From the NCBI RefSeq assembly GCF_001677435.1, contig NZ_CP016268.1, forward strand, positions 3,275,001 to 3,339,000: 64,000 nucleotides of DNA, read 5' to 3'. Position 1 is the stretch's first letter, and the number at the start of each line of letters is the position of its first letter. Below the pieces are notes generated by a model. That model made no database searches. It worked only from the letters and a program-made list of their open reading frames with translations, and was not told the origin of the DNA. This document shows positions 10,129 to 20,036 of this stretch, in pieces. Position numbers and translations under genes: made by a program. Source of the DNA: Woeseia oceani (GTDB taxonomy: Bacteria; Pseudomonadota; Gammaproteobacteria; Steroidobacterales; Woeseiaceae).

Positions 10129-11415
10129 ATGAAAGTACTGATCGTAGGAGGCGGCGGCCGGGAGCATGCTATGGCATGGAAGTGCGCCCAGTCTCCGGCG
10201 GTCAGTGAAGTCATCGTCGCGCCCGGCAATGCCGGCACAGCGCGTGAACCGGGAGTCCGGAACGCGGCGGTTGCCGCCGACGACATCGATGCACTACTCG
10301 AGCTCGCGAGCAGCGAGAACATCGGTTTGACGATCGTCGGACCTGAAGTACCACTGGTAGCTGGCATCGTCGACCGCTTTGGCGACAACGGTCTGCCTTG
10401 CTTCGGCCCGAACGCCAAAGCATCGCAACTTGAAGGCTCCAAGTCCTTCACCAAGGATTTCCTCGCACGCCACGCTATTCCGACCGCCGCCTACGCGAGC
10501 TTTTCCGAGATCGAACCCGCGCTGGAGTGGTTGCGGGCACGCGGTGCACCCATTGTCATCAAAGCCGACGGACTCGCCGCTGGCAAAGGTGTGGTGGTCG
10601 CGCAGACTCTGGCTGAGGCCGAACAGGCGGTACACGACATGCTCGGCGACCGGCGCTACGGCGGCGCTGGCGCAAGTATCGTAATTGAAGAGTTCCTGGC
10701 CGGCGAGGAAGCAAGCTTTATCGTCATGTGCGATGGCATAAGCGTCCTGCCACTCGCCACCTCACAGGATCACAAAGCGCGTGATGACGGCGATCTGGGC
10801 CCCAATACCGGCGGCATGGGCGCGTATTCGCCAGCACCGGTCGTAACCGCCGATCTCGAACAACGCATCATGCGCGAAATCATAGAACCGACGCTGGCGG
10901 GCCTTAAGAAAGACGGCATCGACTACCTCGGGTTCTTGTATGCCGGGCTGATGATAGACAGCGAAGGCACACCGCGGGTCCTCGAGTTCAACTGCCGCTT
11001 TGGCGACCCGGAAACACAACCGATTTTGTCGCGGCTGAAATCAGACCTTGTCGAATTGTGCATCGCCGCACTGGACGGCAAGCTCGGCGAACAAGACATC
11101 GAATGGGATCCGCGAGCCGCGCTCGGCGTGGTCATGGCCGCCGGTGGTTACCCGGAGAGCTACGAGAAGGGCCGTCCCATCAAGGGTTTGTCCGCCGCCG
11201 ACGACAACACAAGCAAAGTGTTTCACGCCGGAACCGCACTGGATAACAACACCGTGGTCACTTCCGGCGGTCGGGTGCTGTGTGTGGTCGGCCTCGGCAA
11301 CAGCGTCGCGGAGGCCCGTGATACCGCCTACGCGAGAGTCGACAGAATCAGTTTTGACGACGCTTTCTGCCGCCGTGACATCGGCTACCGGGCGATCGCC
11401 CGCGAGGCGCAATAA
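10129..11415 (+). CDS. purD: Phosphoribosylamine--glycine ligase
   Basis: ATP-grasp ligase making glycinamide ribonucleotide in purine synthesis. The start is ATG 10129 (MKVLIVGGGGREHAMAWK), 428 residues as usual for PurD. Other marks are GPEVPLVAGIVDRF, KADGLAAGKGVVVA of the ATP-grasp domain and EFNCRFGDPETQ near the C-terminal active site. It ends 5 bp before moeA. Confidence 0.97.
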   Translation: MKVLIVGGGGREHAMAWKCAQSPAVSEVIVAPGNAGTAREPGVRNAAVAADDIDALLELASSENIGLTIVGPEVPLVAGIVDRFGDNGLPCFGPNAKASQLEGSKSFTKDFLARHAIPTAAYASFSEIEPALEWLRARGAPIVIKADGLAAGKGVVVAQTLAEAEQAVHDMLGDRRYGGAGASIVIEEFLAGEEASFIVMCDGISVLPLATSQDHKARDDGDLGPNTGGMGAYSPAPVVTADLEQRIMREIIEPTLAGLKKDGIDYLGFLYAGLMIDSEGTPRVLEFNCRFGDPETQPILSRLKSDLVELCIAALDGKLGEQDIEWDPRAALGVVMAAGGYPESYEKGRPIKGLSAADDNTSKVFHAGTALDNNTVVTSGGRVLCVVGLGNSVAEARDTAYARVDRISFDDAFCRRDIGYRAIAREAQ

Positions 11416-11420
11416 GCGAC

Positions 11421-12629
11421 ATGTTGAGCGTTACCGCGGCCACTGATGCAATCCTGGCAGCGTTAACCACCTGGCCTGAAGTAAGCGTGCCACTGGCAAT
11501 GTCCTCCGGCCGGGTATTGCGCCAGAACGTGCTCGCGGAACGCGACCAGCCACCCTTTGACCGCGTCACCATGGACGGCATTGCTGTACGCCACAGTGCC
11601 TACGCTGCTGGACGCCGCGAATTTGCCATTGCGGCCTCGCAGCATGCCGGTGACCCGGCGCTGAGCCTGGCCACGGCTGAGGCGTGCATAGAGGTCATGA
11701 CCGGCGCCGTATTGCCTGCGGGTACGGATTGCGTCATTCCGGTGGAACGTACTACCCGGGCCGGCGGCAACATCCACGTAGAACCGGACTACGACGCGAC
11801 GGCCCGGCAGTTCATCCATGCACGCGGCTCGGATCACCGCCAGGGATATTGCCTGCTGGAAGCCGGACGCCGAATTTCCGCCATCGATGTCGCCTTGCTC
11901 GCCTCCGCAGGGCTGGCCGAGGTGCCGGTATCGAAGCTGCCGCGCATTCGGGTGATATCGACCGGCAACGAGCTTGTAGCGCCCGGCACGCCGATCGAAG
12001 CACACCAGATTCGTATGTCGAACGGGCCCGCGATTGTCGCCATGCTGCAGCAACAGGGCTTCAGCGACAGCGCGCACCTGCATCTGCGGGATGAGCAAAG
12101 CGTGCTCGAAAAGCACATTGGCGAACAACTGGCGGACAGCGATGTGCTCGTTCTGAGCGGCGGCGTATCGATGGGGCAGGCGGATTTCGTCCCACAGGTG
12201 CTCAGCAATCTGCGGGTTCGCAAAATCTTCCACAAGGTGAGCCAGCGGCCTGGCAAGCCAATGTGGTTCGGCACCGGGCCGCAAGGACAACTCGTGTTTG
12301 CGTTACCGGGCAACCCTGTATCGGCACTGACCTGCTGCCGGCATTACGTACTGCCTGCACTCCTCACGGCATCGGCAACATCCCCGCGAGCCGCAGTGAC
12401 GGTGCGACTCGCAGCTCCGTTCCGCTTTGCGCCCGCGTTGACCTGTTTTCTACCCGCACAGCTGACCGCCGATGAAAACGGTCAACTACGGGCGCAACCA
12501 GTACCGACCAACACTTCGGGCGACTTCACGACGCTCGCCAGCACGGATGGTTATCTGCAACTTGCCGCCGATGAAACAGACTTCCCGGCCGACAGCCTGC
12601 AGCCGTTTTTCCATTGGGCGCAGAGCTGA
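11421..12629 (+). CDS. moeA: Molybdopterin molybdenumtransferase
   Basis: Inserts molybdate into adenylylated molybdopterin. The 402 residues contain the MoeA N-terminal region (FDRVTMDGIAVRH), the Mg/nucleotide-binding core (VISTGNELVAPG, LSGGVSMGQADFV) and the C-terminal barrel. The start, ATG 11421, is 5 bp after purD; purD-moeA adjacency is not the textbook arrangement and may only reflect read-through. No other molybdenum cofactor gene is in the window. Confidence 0.93.
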   Translation: MLSVTAATDAILAALTTWPEVSVPLAMSSGRVLRQNVLAERDQPPFDRVTMDGIAVRHSAYAAGRREFAIAASQHAGDPALSLATAEACIEVMTGAVLPAGTDCVIPVERTTRAGGNIHVEPDYDATARQFIHARGSDHRQGYCLLEAGRRISAIDVALLASAGLAEVPVSKLPRIRVISTGNELVAPGTPIEAHQIRMSNGPAIVAMLQQQGFSDSAHLHLRDEQSVLEKHIGEQLADSDVLVLSGGVSMGQADFVPQVLSNLRVRKIFHKVSQRPGKPMWFGTGPQGQLVFALPGNPVSALTCCRHYVLPALLTASATSPRAAVTVRLAAPFRFAPALTCFLPAQLTADENGQLRAQPVPTNTSGDFTTLASTDGYLQLAADETDFPADSLQPFFHWAQS

Positions 12630-12638
12630 CAGATCGCG

Positions 12639-13295
12639 CTAGGTTCGCGAGTAATCTTTGGCGTAGGCCGGAACAGCCGGCGGCGCTGCCATGGCCGGGT
12701 CCGGGAGTGGTTCACCCGAGGTCAACGACAACGGAATCACCCCAGCCCAGTGGGTCAACGCGTAGTCGCCGGCCGTGTCCTTCGGCGGACCCGAGCGCAC
12801 CTTGACGCTCGCCTCATCGATACGCAATGACAACACGGTGGTCGCAGCCACTTCCTTGCGGTTCGGTTGCCGCGAATCATCCCAGCGTCCCGGCAGCATG
12901 TGCTCAAGAAACGCCTTGAAGGCCTTTTGCTTCTCTTCGTCGTCACGGACCGTCGTCGCCGTACCGAACGCCACAACCGAACGGTAGTTCATCGAATGAG
13001 AAAATGCCGATCGTGCCAGCACCAGGCCATCGAGCAGCGTGACACAAACACTGACATCGCTGCCCTCATCAAAGCTCGCCAACCAGCGACTCGCAACCGC
13101 GCCGTGCAAGTACAGCTTGTCGGCGATGCGCGCGTAGGTCATCGGCAGCACAACAACGCCGTCTGGCGTCGTAAGACCTACATGCGCGACCAACCCTTCG
13201 TCCAGGATCGAGAAAGCAATGTCGCGCTCGTAGGTCGCCCGCTCAGGATGCCGACTCATTGTTGATCGTTGCGTTTTGCTTAGCTCGGCAGTCAC
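12639..13295 (-). CDS. Pyridoxamine 5'-phosphate oxidase family protein (FMN-binding)
   Basis: FMN-binding split-barrel protein; members include nitroimidazole-resistance-like flavoproteins. Visible are the family start TYERDIAFSILDEGLVAHVG, the barrel strands LYLHGAVASRW and the C-terminal CVTLLDGLVLARS region. I chose the GTG at 13295 because GGAGG sits 8 nt before it; the frame continues to a GTG at 13361, and an internal ATG lies at 13259. The 218-residue size suits the family. It is convergent with moeA. The substrate is unknown. Confidence 0.8.
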   Translation of the reverse strand: MTAELSKTQRSTMSRHPERATYERDIAFSILDEGLVAHVGLTTPDGVVVLPMTYARIADKLYLHGAVASRWLASFDEGSDVSVCVTLLDGLVLARSAFSHSMNYRSVVAFGTATTVRDDEEKQKAFKAFLEHMLPGRWDDSRQPNRKEVAATTVLSLRIDEASVKVRSGPPKDTAGDYALTHWAGVIPLSLTSGEPLPDPAMAAPPAVPAYAKDYSRT

Positions 13296-13464
13296 GTGCG
13301 CAGCCTCCACAGTTACCGGAGCACTGAACGTAGCGCGTACTGCAGGCCCTCGCCAATGCACAGTTGCCGGACGAAAACGGCCACACAGTAGCGCAAGGGT
13401 GCTGATTCATGCATTCTGAACGAAATCGAATGCCACCCGCCGACTAACTACGAAGGAATCGAAC

Positions 13465-13845
13465 ATGCTGAACTCAACTGCGCGCTTCCACGAACAAGCG
13501 TATGCGCTGATGCGCATATTCACTGGCTTTCTGTTTTTTTGGCACGGCAGTCAAAAACTGCTCGGCTACCCGCCAATGAGTTACGAGCCACCCGCCCATA
13601 TCACCTGGGTAGCTGGCGGCATCGAATTGGTCGGCGGACTGCTGGTGATGACAGGCCTCTTCACCTCGCCCGTTGCCTTTCTCTGCAGCGGCCTGATGGC
13701 TGCGGCGTACTGGATGGCACACGGACCCGAGCCCTTTCTGCCTATCCTGAACGGTGGCGAACTCGCGGTGCTGTACTGCTTTGTCTTTCTGTATATTTCC
13801 ACGAAAGGCAGCGGCATCTGGAGCATCGACAATCTGCGCAAATAG
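13465..13845 (+). CDS. DoxX family membrane protein
   Basis: Integral membrane protein of 126 residues with four hydrophobic segments. The N-terminus (YALMRIFTGFLFFWHGSQKL) is characteristic of DoxX/SURF4-like proteins, linked in some bacteria to thiol or redox stress and in others of unknown role. It is a single-gene unit followed by a strong terminator at 13889. Nothing here points to a specific partner. Confidence 0.85.
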   Translation: MLNSTARFHEQAYALMRIFTGFLFFWHGSQKLLGYPPMSYEPPAHITWVAGGIELVGGLLVMTGLFTSPVAFLCSGLMAAAYWMAHGPEPFLPILNGGELAVLYCFVFLYISTKGSGIWSIDNLRK

Positions 13846-13888
13846 CCGATACACCGTCCCGACTGATGGTGCACTTCTGCCCAATACA

Positions 13889-13919
13889 CAAACGGCCGCA
13901 TAAGCGGCCGTTTGTTTTT
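13889..13919 (+). terminator. Rho-independent terminator after doxX-like gene
   Basis: Perfect 11-bp stem CAAACGGCCGC/GCGGCCGTTTG with loop ATAA, followed by a T run. It lies between the convergent doxX-like and rho genes. The T tract is only on the plus-strand side, so it chiefly serves doxX. Confidence 0.9.
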
Positions 13920-13936
13920 GCACGATAGTCTGAACG

Positions 13937-15376
13937 TCAGCGCTTCATTGCTTCGAAGAACTGGGTGTTGGTTTTCGTGTCCTGCAATTTGTTCAGCAGA
14001 AACTCGATCGCCGCCAATTCGTCCATCGGGTGCAGCACTTTCCTTAAGACCCACATTTTCTGCAGTTCATCAGGCTGGGTCAGCAACTCTTCTTTTCGCG
14101 TACCGGAACGGTTGATGTTAATCGCCGGGAACACACGCTTCTCCGCAATACGGCGATCCAGGTGGATTTCCATGTTGCCCGTGCCTTTGAATTCCTCGTA
14201 GATCACTTCGTCCATCTTGGAGCCGGTATCGACCAGTGCCGTGGCGAGAATCGTCAGGCTGCCGCCTTCTTCGATGTTGCGCGCTGCACCAAAGAAACGC
14301 TTCGGACGGTGCAATGCGTTTGCATCCACACCGCCGGTCAGCACCTTGCCTGATGACGGCACTACCGTGTTGTAAGCACGTGCCAATCGGGTGATCGAAT
14401 CAAGCAGGATGATGACATCGCGCTTGTGCTCGGTCAGCCGCTTGGCTTTCTCGATCACCATCTCGGCAACCTGCACGTGACGGCTGGCGGGTTCATCAAA
14501 CGTTGATGACACCACTTCGCCGCGCACAGTGCGCGCCATTTCGGTTACTTCCTCGGGCCGCTCGTCGATCAGCAATACGATCAGGTCGCAATCCGGGTTG
14601 TTGGCTGAAATTGCGGTCGCAATGTTCTGCAACAGCATTGTCTTACCCGCTTTCGGCGGGCTGACAATCAAACCGCGTTGGCCCTTACCAATTGGCGCCA
14701 CCATGTCAATGATGCGCGCGGTAAGGTCCTCGGTGCTGCCATTGCCCTGCTCGAGGGTCAGGCGATCGCGAGGAAACAGCGGTGTCAGGTTTTCAAACAG
14801 GACCTTGCTGCGAGCGTTCTCGGGTGCGTCGTGATTGATCTGGCCGACTTTGAGCAACGCAAAGTAACGCTCCCCGTCTTTCGGCGGACGAATCAGACCA
14901 CTGACGGTATCGCCCGTGCGCAGGTTGAATCGACGTATCTGGCTGGGCGAGACATAGATATCGTCGGGCCCGGCAAGATAGGAGCTGTCCGAAGAACGCA
15001 GAAAGCCGAAGCCGTCCTGCAGTATCTCCAATACCCCATCGCCGTATATATCTTCGCCATTCTTCGCATGCGCCTTCAGAATGGAAAAAATAATGTCCTG
15101 TTTGCGCGAACGCGCCAGGTTTTCAAGACCCAGGCTGGTGCCAAGATCAACAAGGTCGGATGCCGGACGGTTCTTGAGATCCGTCAGATTCATCGCATTC
15201 TTGGTGAGCTCGAGCTGATCCGGTGGAATTACTTCGAGGTTATCCTCGTCGTCAGGAAACTCTTCCGATTCACGCCGTCTTGGTCGACGACGCCGGTTTC
15301 CCTGCCCCCCCGCGTTTTTTGATTTTGCCGGCTGTTTAGGGCGGCTTCTAGTTTGATTACCCAAGTATCCTCTCAC
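13937..15376 (-). CDS. rho: Transcription termination factor Rho
   Basis: Hexameric RNA helicase that terminates transcription. The body matches Rho throughout: [15 protein letters not shown], the RNA-binding fold with [20 protein letters not shown], Walker [12 protein letters not shown] and SGTRKEELL near the end. The frame extends 61 residues upstream of the usual MNLT start, adding an Arg/Gly-rich then acidic segment, and opens with GTG at 15376 overlapping the trxA stop (GTGA). The shorter start would be ATG 15193, which lacks an obvious ribosome site, so I favour the extended form with moderate confidence. Confidence 0.95.
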   Translation of the reverse strand: MRGYLGNQTRSRPKQPAKSKNAGGQGNRRRRPRRRESEEFPDDEDNLEVIPPDQLELTKNAMNLTDLKNRPASDLVDLGTSLGLENLARSRKQDIIFSILKAHAKNGEDIYGDGVLEILQDGFGFLRSSDSSYLAGPDDIYVSPSQIRRFNLRTGDTVSGLIRPPKDGERYFALLKVGQINHDAPENARSKVLFENLTPLFPRDRLTLEQGNGSTEDLTARIIDMVAPIGKGQRGLIVSPPKAGKTMLLQNIATAISANNPDCDLIVLLIDERPEEVTEMARTVRGEVVSSTFDEPASRHVQVAEMVIEKAKRLTEHKRDVIILLDSITRLARAYNTVVPSSGKVLTGGVDANALHRPKRFFGAARNIEEGGSLTILATALVDTGSKMDEVIYEEFKGTGNMEIHLDRRIAEKRVFPAININRSGTRKEELLTQPDELQKMWVLRKVLHPMDELAAIEFLLNKLQDTKTNTQFFEAMKR

Positions 15377-15705
15377 AGATTGGTTTCCAGAAACTCTGTC
15401 AGTTGCGACTTCGACATGGCGCCCAGTTTCTGCGCATGCACGGAGCCGCCCTTGAACAGCATTAAGGTCGGAATGCTACGAATACCGAACTTGGGTGGCG
15501 TGTTCGGATTCTCGTCAATGTTCAGTTTTGCCACAGTTATGCGGTCAGCGTATTCCGTCGCGACCTCATCCAATAACGGTGCAATCATCTTGCAGGGGCC
15601 GCACCATTCGGCCCAGAAATCCAGCAGTACAGGCTTCGCTGACTGCAGTACATCGGCCTCGAATGAGTCGTCATTGGTGTGCACAATATTGTCGCTCACC
15701 GGCAT
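15373..15705 (-). CDS. trxA: Thioredoxin 1
   Basis: General cytoplasmic disulfide reductase, 110 residues, with [14 protein letters not shown] and the cis-proline IRSIPT. It is upstream of and overlaps rho, and is divergent from rhlB, exactly the arrangement known from enteric bacteria. It probably reduces the DsbD encoded at the window start. Confidence 0.97.
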   Translation of the reverse strand: MPVSDNIVHTNDDSFEADVLQSAKPVLLDFWAEWCGPCKMIAPLLDEVATEYADRITVAKLNIDENPNTPPKFGIRSIPTLMLFKGGSVHAQKLGAMSKSQLTEFLETNL

Positions 15706-15962
15706 CTACCTCCAAAATTGGCTTCGTGTGGTTGGCTGTTTGGCATCGCCCGCAGCCGCCGTTTGGCGTGGTGCGAACTGTGCAAAATGGATGACGCTGC
15801 CCGTCCAATCAGGCAATATGTCGCAGCTTTACCGCGGCTTCTCTTGGATTTCGTTGAAGGCGAAACTGGCAGGTGCGACGACTGTCGCGTCGATATTGAC
15901 CAATTTGACCGGTTCACGAACCAATTTGCAAGCCCAAATCTGCAATTTTTCTATGGAGTCTC

Positions 15963-17231
15963 ATGTCAGACAATCACCTAAGCGACCTCAAATTCGACGC
16001 ACTTGACCTGCACCCGGACCTGCGCGCCGGAATCAAAGCCGCAGGCTTCGAATATTGCACGCCGATCCAGGCCGGCACGCTGCCGATGGCGCTCAAAGGC
16101 AAAGACGTCGCAGGCCAGGCCCAAACGGGTACCGGCAAGACTGCCGCATTCCTGATCGCGGCCTATCAGCGTTTGCTGAATACGCCGCCGACCGACGCCG
16201 AGGGGCAAAAGCAACCACGCGTGTTCATACTCGCGCCAACCCGCGAACTCGCCGTACAGATTGCCAACGACGCCGAAATCCTGAGCGAACACACCGGCTT
16301 TAGTATCGGACTCGCCTACGGCGGCACCGATTACGAGAAGCAGCGGAATCGAATCGCGAATGGCATTGACCTGCTGATCGGCACACCCGGCCGTATCATC
16401 GACTACTACAAGCAGGGCGTATTCAAACTCGATCAGGTACAAGTCGTTATTCTGGACGAAGCAGATCGCATGTTCGATCTGGGCTTCATCAAGGACATAC
16501 GATACCTGCTGCGAAAGCTGCCCGAACCCGACCAGCGTTTGAACATGCTGTTCTCGGCAACCCTGTCACAGCGCGTGATGGAACTGGCCTACGAACACAT
16601 GAACGAGCCGGAACTGATTCGCATAGAACCGGACAAGATGACCGCCGACCGGGTACGGCAGGCGATTTTCTTCCCGTCCAACCCTGAAAAAATCCCGCTA
16701 CTGGTCGGTCTGATTCGTGAAATGGGTACCGGCCGAATCATGATTTTCGTCAACACCAAACGCGAAGCCGAACGTATACAGGCCTACCTGCAGGCGAACG
16801 GCATCGATGCCGAAGCCATCTCCGGTGACGTGCCGCAGAACAAGCGCCTGAAAATGCTATTGCGTTTCCAGAGCGGCGAATTGCCGGTATTGATTGGTAC
16901 CGACGTGGCCTCGCGCGGCCTGCACGTTCCTGAGGTGCAGTACGTCATCAACTACGACTTGCCGAACGACCGTGAAGACTACGTGCACCGCATTGGTCGA
17001 ACCGCCCGCGCCGGTGCCTCCGGTGACGCGATCAGCTTTGGCTGTGAAACGTACGTGGAGTCATTGCCGGATATTGAAGACTACATCGGCCATAAGATCC
17101 CGGTTGCCAGCTACGACCCGGACCTCTTGCCCACTCTGAAGCGCCCGCCGCCCAGACCGCGCAAAGACCGCAGCAGCAAGCCACGTCGCAGCAGCGGTGG
17201 CGGCGGCCGTTCGTCGCGTTCGCGCCGTTAA
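15963..17231 (+). CDS. rhlB: DEAD-box ATP-dependent RNA helicase RhlB
   Basis: RNA helicase, normally part of the RNA degradosome. In order: a Q-motif region (FEYCTPIQAGTLP), AQTGTGKT, PTRELA, LDEADRMFD, SAT, and HRIGRTARAG. The last 40 or so residues are Arg/Ser/Gly-rich and basic, suited to RNA or RNase E contact. Position divergent from trxA-rho and the sequence both fit RhlB rather than other DEAD-box members. Confidence 0.93.
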   Translation: MSDNHLSDLKFDALDLHPDLRAGIKAAGFEYCTPIQAGTLPMALKGKDVAGQAQTGTGKTAAFLIAAYQRLLNTPPTDAEGQKQPRVFILAPTRELAVQIANDAEILSEHTGFSIGLAYGGTDYEKQRNRIANGIDLLIGTPGRIIDYYKQGVFKLDQVQVVILDEADRMFDLGFIKDIRYLLRKLPEPDQRLNMLFSATLSQRVMELAYEHMNEPELIRIEPDKMTADRVRQAIFFPSNPEKIPLLVGLIREMGTGRIMIFVNTKREAERIQAYLQANGIDAEAISGDVPQNKRLKMLLRFQSGELPVLIGTDVASRGLHVPEVQYVINYDLPNDREDYVHRIGRTARAGASGDAISFGCETYVESLPDIEDYIGHKIPVASYDPDLLPTLKRPPPRPRKDRSSKPRRSSGGGGRSSRSRR

Positions 17232-17237
17232 CCGCCA

Positions 17238-17268
17238 ACAGGGACCCGCTGCCTCGCGCGGTCCCTGT
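17238..17268. terminator. Hairpin between convergent rhlB and yrfG
   Basis: Stem ACAGGGACC/GGTCCCTGT (9 bp) with a 13-nt loop, placed between the rhlB stop and the yrfG stop. There is no T run on either side, so intrinsic termination is uncertain; it could instead stabilise the 3' ends. Confidence 0.5.
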
Positions 17269-17930
17269 CAGGCAGGCAGCAGTTCTGCCACACCTTCCAC
17301 GCTAAGGTAGGCTCCGGCGTCGCGCACAGCGGCGGACGAATCGGGGCGGGTGATCTTTACAACATGCTTTACACCGTAGTCGCGGGCACTGGCGAGTACG
17401 GTCTCGGTATCGTCCACAAACATGGTTGAGCGCGGGTCGAAGCCCTCTGCCGCCGCCAGTGCCTGCCAGAAGCGCTGGTCTTCTTTCGGGTATCCGAACT
17501 GGTGCGAGGTATAGATCCCCGCGAAATACTTTTCGATACCCGTCACCTCGGATTTAACGGCCAGCGTGTCCGGGTGTGAATTCGTCACCAACAAAACCCG
17601 TTGCCCGCCTTGTTGCACGGACTGCAGAAATTCCATCGCACCGGGCAACCAGCCTATCCGGGCGCGTTCCGCGCGGTGCAACGCCAGCACGTCAAGGCCG
17701 AGGCGCTCGCTCCAGTGATCGAGACAATACCAGTCCAACTGTCCCTGCAAGCTCCGGAACTGCGCGTACAACTGCCGGGTCGCGACTTCGTGCTCGAGGC
17801 CGTGCTTGCGCGCGTACTCCGACGGAATGTGTTGCAGCCACATGAAGTTATCGAACGCCAGGTCGAGCAGCGTTCCGTCCATGTCGAGCATCAAAGTGTC
17901 GCAATCCCGGAGTAATTTGCTGGCGCTCAT
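17268..17930 (-). CDS. yrfG: GMP/IMP nucleotidase (HAD superfamily, YrfG)
   Basis: HAD hydrolase dephosphorylating purine monophosphates. Motif I is DMDGTLLDLAFDN; the cap region contains LDWYCLDHWSERLGLDV, which specifically matches YrfG; motif II is LLVTNSHP and the acidic motif is MFVDDTE. The 220 residues match. It is divergent from cysQ, a neighbour it also has in other gammaproteobacteria. Confidence 0.9.
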   Translation of the reverse strand: MSASKLLRDCDTLMLDMDGTLLDLAFDNFMWLQHIPSEYARKHGLEHEVATRQLYAQFRSLQGQLDWYCLDHWSERLGLDVLALHRAERARIGWLPGAMEFLQSVQQGGQRVLLVTNSHPDTLAVKSEVTGIEKYFAGIYTSHQFGYPKEDQRFWQALAAAEGFDPRSTMFVDDTETVLASARDYGVKHVVKITRPDSSAAVRDAGAYLSVEGVAELLPA

Positions 17931-18007
17931 GGTTCTTGTCTCGTTCGCATACGTTTATCAGTGATGCTTTATACTGCCCCGCCCAGCGACAGGCAATCGA
18001 GCACCCC

Positions 18008-18817
18008 ATGCAGTTACAGCCCCTGATCAAGCCCGTTACCGAACTGGCGCACGCAGCTGGCGCTGCAATTCTCACGGTTTACGGCAGCGAATTCGCCGTC
18101 GAACACAAGGGCGATGACTCGCCACTGACCAAAGCCGACCTGGCTTCCAATCGCATCATTGTGGAAGGGCTGCGGCAGCTAACACCCGATATGCCACTGA
18201 TCTCGGAAGAAATTGGCTTGCCGCCGTTTGCCGAACGCCGCCAATGGCCACGCTACTGGCTGATAGACCCGTTGGACGGCACCCGCGAGTTCGTCAACCG
18301 GAACGACGAGTTCACCGTCAACATCGCGCTGATCGACAACCACCGGCCTGTTCTCGGCATCGTGTACGTACCGGTGCTCGGCCTGACCTATGTGGCGGCG
18401 GCCGGTGTCGGTGCGAGCCGCCAGCTCGCCGGAGGCGCGCCCGAACCCATTTCCGTGGCAGCACAGTCAGCATCGCCGCCGCGCGTCGTAGGCAGCCGCT
18501 CACACCGCGGTACCAGCCTGGATGCCTACCTCGCCGCGCTCGGCGAATACGAGTTGCTGGCAATGGGCAGTTCGCTGAAGTTTTGTCGGGTCGCCGAAGG
18601 CGCCGCTGATCTCTACCCCCGGCTGGGACCTACCTCGGAATGGGATACGGCTGCGGCGCAGGCTGTTGTTGAACAAGCAGGCGGTCAGGTTTTATGCCCC
18701 AATGGCGAGCCGTTGTTATACAACACCAAAGAAGACATACTCAATGGTCACTTCTTTGTCATCGGACCGCGTGATCGAAACTGGCTGGAAGCAGTTGGCA
18801 CCGAGCATAGCGCGTAA
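18008..18817 (+). CDS. cysQ: 3'(2'),5'-bisphosphate nucleotidase CysQ
   Basis: Hydrolyses PAP, the by-product of sulfate assimilation. The start is ATG 18008 (MQLQPLIKPVTELAHAAG); the frame opens earlier at 17936 but homology begins at 18008. Metal-binding signatures are LISEE, IDPLDGTREF and EWDTAAAQAVVEQAGG. The 269 residues are standard for the inositol-monophosphatase-like CysQ family. Confidence 0.93.
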   Translation: MQLQPLIKPVTELAHAAGAAILTVYGSEFAVEHKGDDSPLTKADLASNRIIVEGLRQLTPDMPLISEEIGLPPFAERRQWPRYWLIDPLDGTREFVNRNDEFTVNIALIDNHRPVLGIVYVPVLGLTYVAAAGVGASRQLAGGAPEPISVAAQSASPPRVVGSRSHRGTSLDAYLAALGEYELLAMGSSLKFCRVAEGAADLYPRLGPTSEWDTAAAQAVVEQAGGQVLCPNGEPLLYNTKEDILNGHFFVIGPRDRNWLEAVGTEHSA

Positions 18818-18863
18818 CCCTGGACTAGAATTACCACTGTCGTTAAACGTTTTCGGCAACCCC

Positions 18864-19079
18864 ATGAGAGACAAGATCGACACCGAGTGTTTTCGGGAAT
18901 ACGCGAAACTGCGGGAGCTGCGAATCAACCATCGGGATCTCGATGATCTGATCGACCGTCTGTCGCACGATCCGCTGGTAGATCAGCTGCGAATTCGCCG
19001 CCTGAAAAAACGCCGCTTGATACTCAAAGACATGATCACTCGCCTCGAAAGCGACATCATCCCGGATCTCGACGCCTGA
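18864..19079 (+). CDS. YdcH/DUF465 family small protein
   Basis: A 71-residue coiled-coil-type protein of unknown role. The typical pattern (LRELRINHRDLDDLIDR, then LRIRRLKKRRLILKDMI) is clear. The start ATG 18864 (MRDKIDTECF) is chosen because the frame upstream overlaps cysQ. It lies 46 bp after cysQ. Confidence 0.85.
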   Translation: MRDKIDTECFREYAKLRELRINHRDLDDLIDRLSHDPLVDQLRIRRLKKRRLILKDMITRLESDIIPDLDA

Positions 19080-19085
19080 GGGGTA

Positions 19086-20015
19086 TCAGCCGTTTTTCTT
19101 GGGCTGTTGCGGCACGCCAATGTGCTGTCCGCCCCGCTCACGCGCAAGCCGCACCTGGCGCCGCCTCTCTTCCAGGCGCAGCTCGCGCTCACTCTCAAGT
19201 TCATTGATGCATTGCGGGCAAGAAACGCCCTCGCGGTAATCCGCTGACTGCAGGTCGTCAGCGGATAATGGCCGGCGGCAGGCGTGGCATTGTTCGTAAC
19301 CGCCTTCGGCAAGGTCACGATCAACAGCGACCCGGCTGTCAAAAACAAAACACTCGCCGTCCCAGCGATTGTCGTCATCCGCTGTCGTGGACAAGTAATT
19401 CAGTATCCCGCCCTGTAACTGGTAAACCTGCGAAAACCCGAGTTCCTGCATCAGTGCACTGGCCTTCTCGCAGCGTATGCCGCCGGTACAAAACATGGCG
19501 ACCGGTCGATCGCGATCATTCACGTCAAGCTGCTCGACGAACTCGGGGAACTGCCGGAAGCTGTCAGTGCCGGGGTCCAGCGCCCCTGGAAACGTACCCA
19601 CTTCAATTTCGTAATGATTGCGGGTGTCGATAACGAGTGTTGCGGGATCATCGAGCAGCGTATTCCACTCACGGGGACTGACGTGCTGTCCCGTACGCTG
19701 TTGCGGCCGGATGTCCGGTCGGCCAAGGGTGACGATTTCGTTCTTGATGCGTATCCGCAGCTTGCGAAAGGGTGCCGCATCGGCCTCGGTCCAGCGTGCA
19801 TCAACCGGCGTCGGCAATTGCAGCGTGTCCTGCAGCCATTGCAAGATCGCCGCAATACCGTCAGCAGAGCCTGCCAGGGTGCCATTGAACCCTTCGTCCG
19901 CCAGCAATACCGTGCCCAGCAAAGCCTCCTTTTCACACAGCGCCTGCAGATTGCGCTGGATCGCGGCTGGCTCAGGTACATCGACAAATCGATAAAAGGA
20001 AACAACGTTCAACAC
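19086..20015 (-). CDS. trhO: tRNA uridine(34) hydroxylase TrhO (YceA-type rhodanese)
   Basis: Oxygen-dependent hydroxylation of wobble uridine in tRNA. The rhodanese core has VIDTRNHYEIEVG and the active-site cysteine in CTGGIRCEKA; the C-terminus has two CxxC pairs (CHAC, CPQC) likely to bind zinc. It starts with GTG at 20015; at 309 residues it is slightly shorter than the enterobacterial form. Convergent with the YdcH gene and downstream of plsB. Confidence 0.88.
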   Translation of the reverse strand: MLNVVSFYRFVDVPEPAAIQRNLQALCEKEALLGTVLLADEGFNGTLAGSADGIAAILQWLQDTLQLPTPVDARWTEADAAPFRKLRIRIKNEIVTLGRPDIRPQQRTGQHVSPREWNTLLDDPATLVIDTRNHYEIEVGTFPGALDPGTDSFRQFPEFVEQLDVNDRDRPVAMFCTGGIRCEKASALMQELGFSQVYQLQGGILNYLSTTADDDNRWDGECFVFDSRVAVDRDLAEGGYEQCHACRRPLSADDLQSADYREGVSCPQCINELESERELRLEERRRQVRLARERGGQHIGVPQQPKKNG

Positions 20016-20036
20016 GTGCGAACTCGCAGGTCTGGC

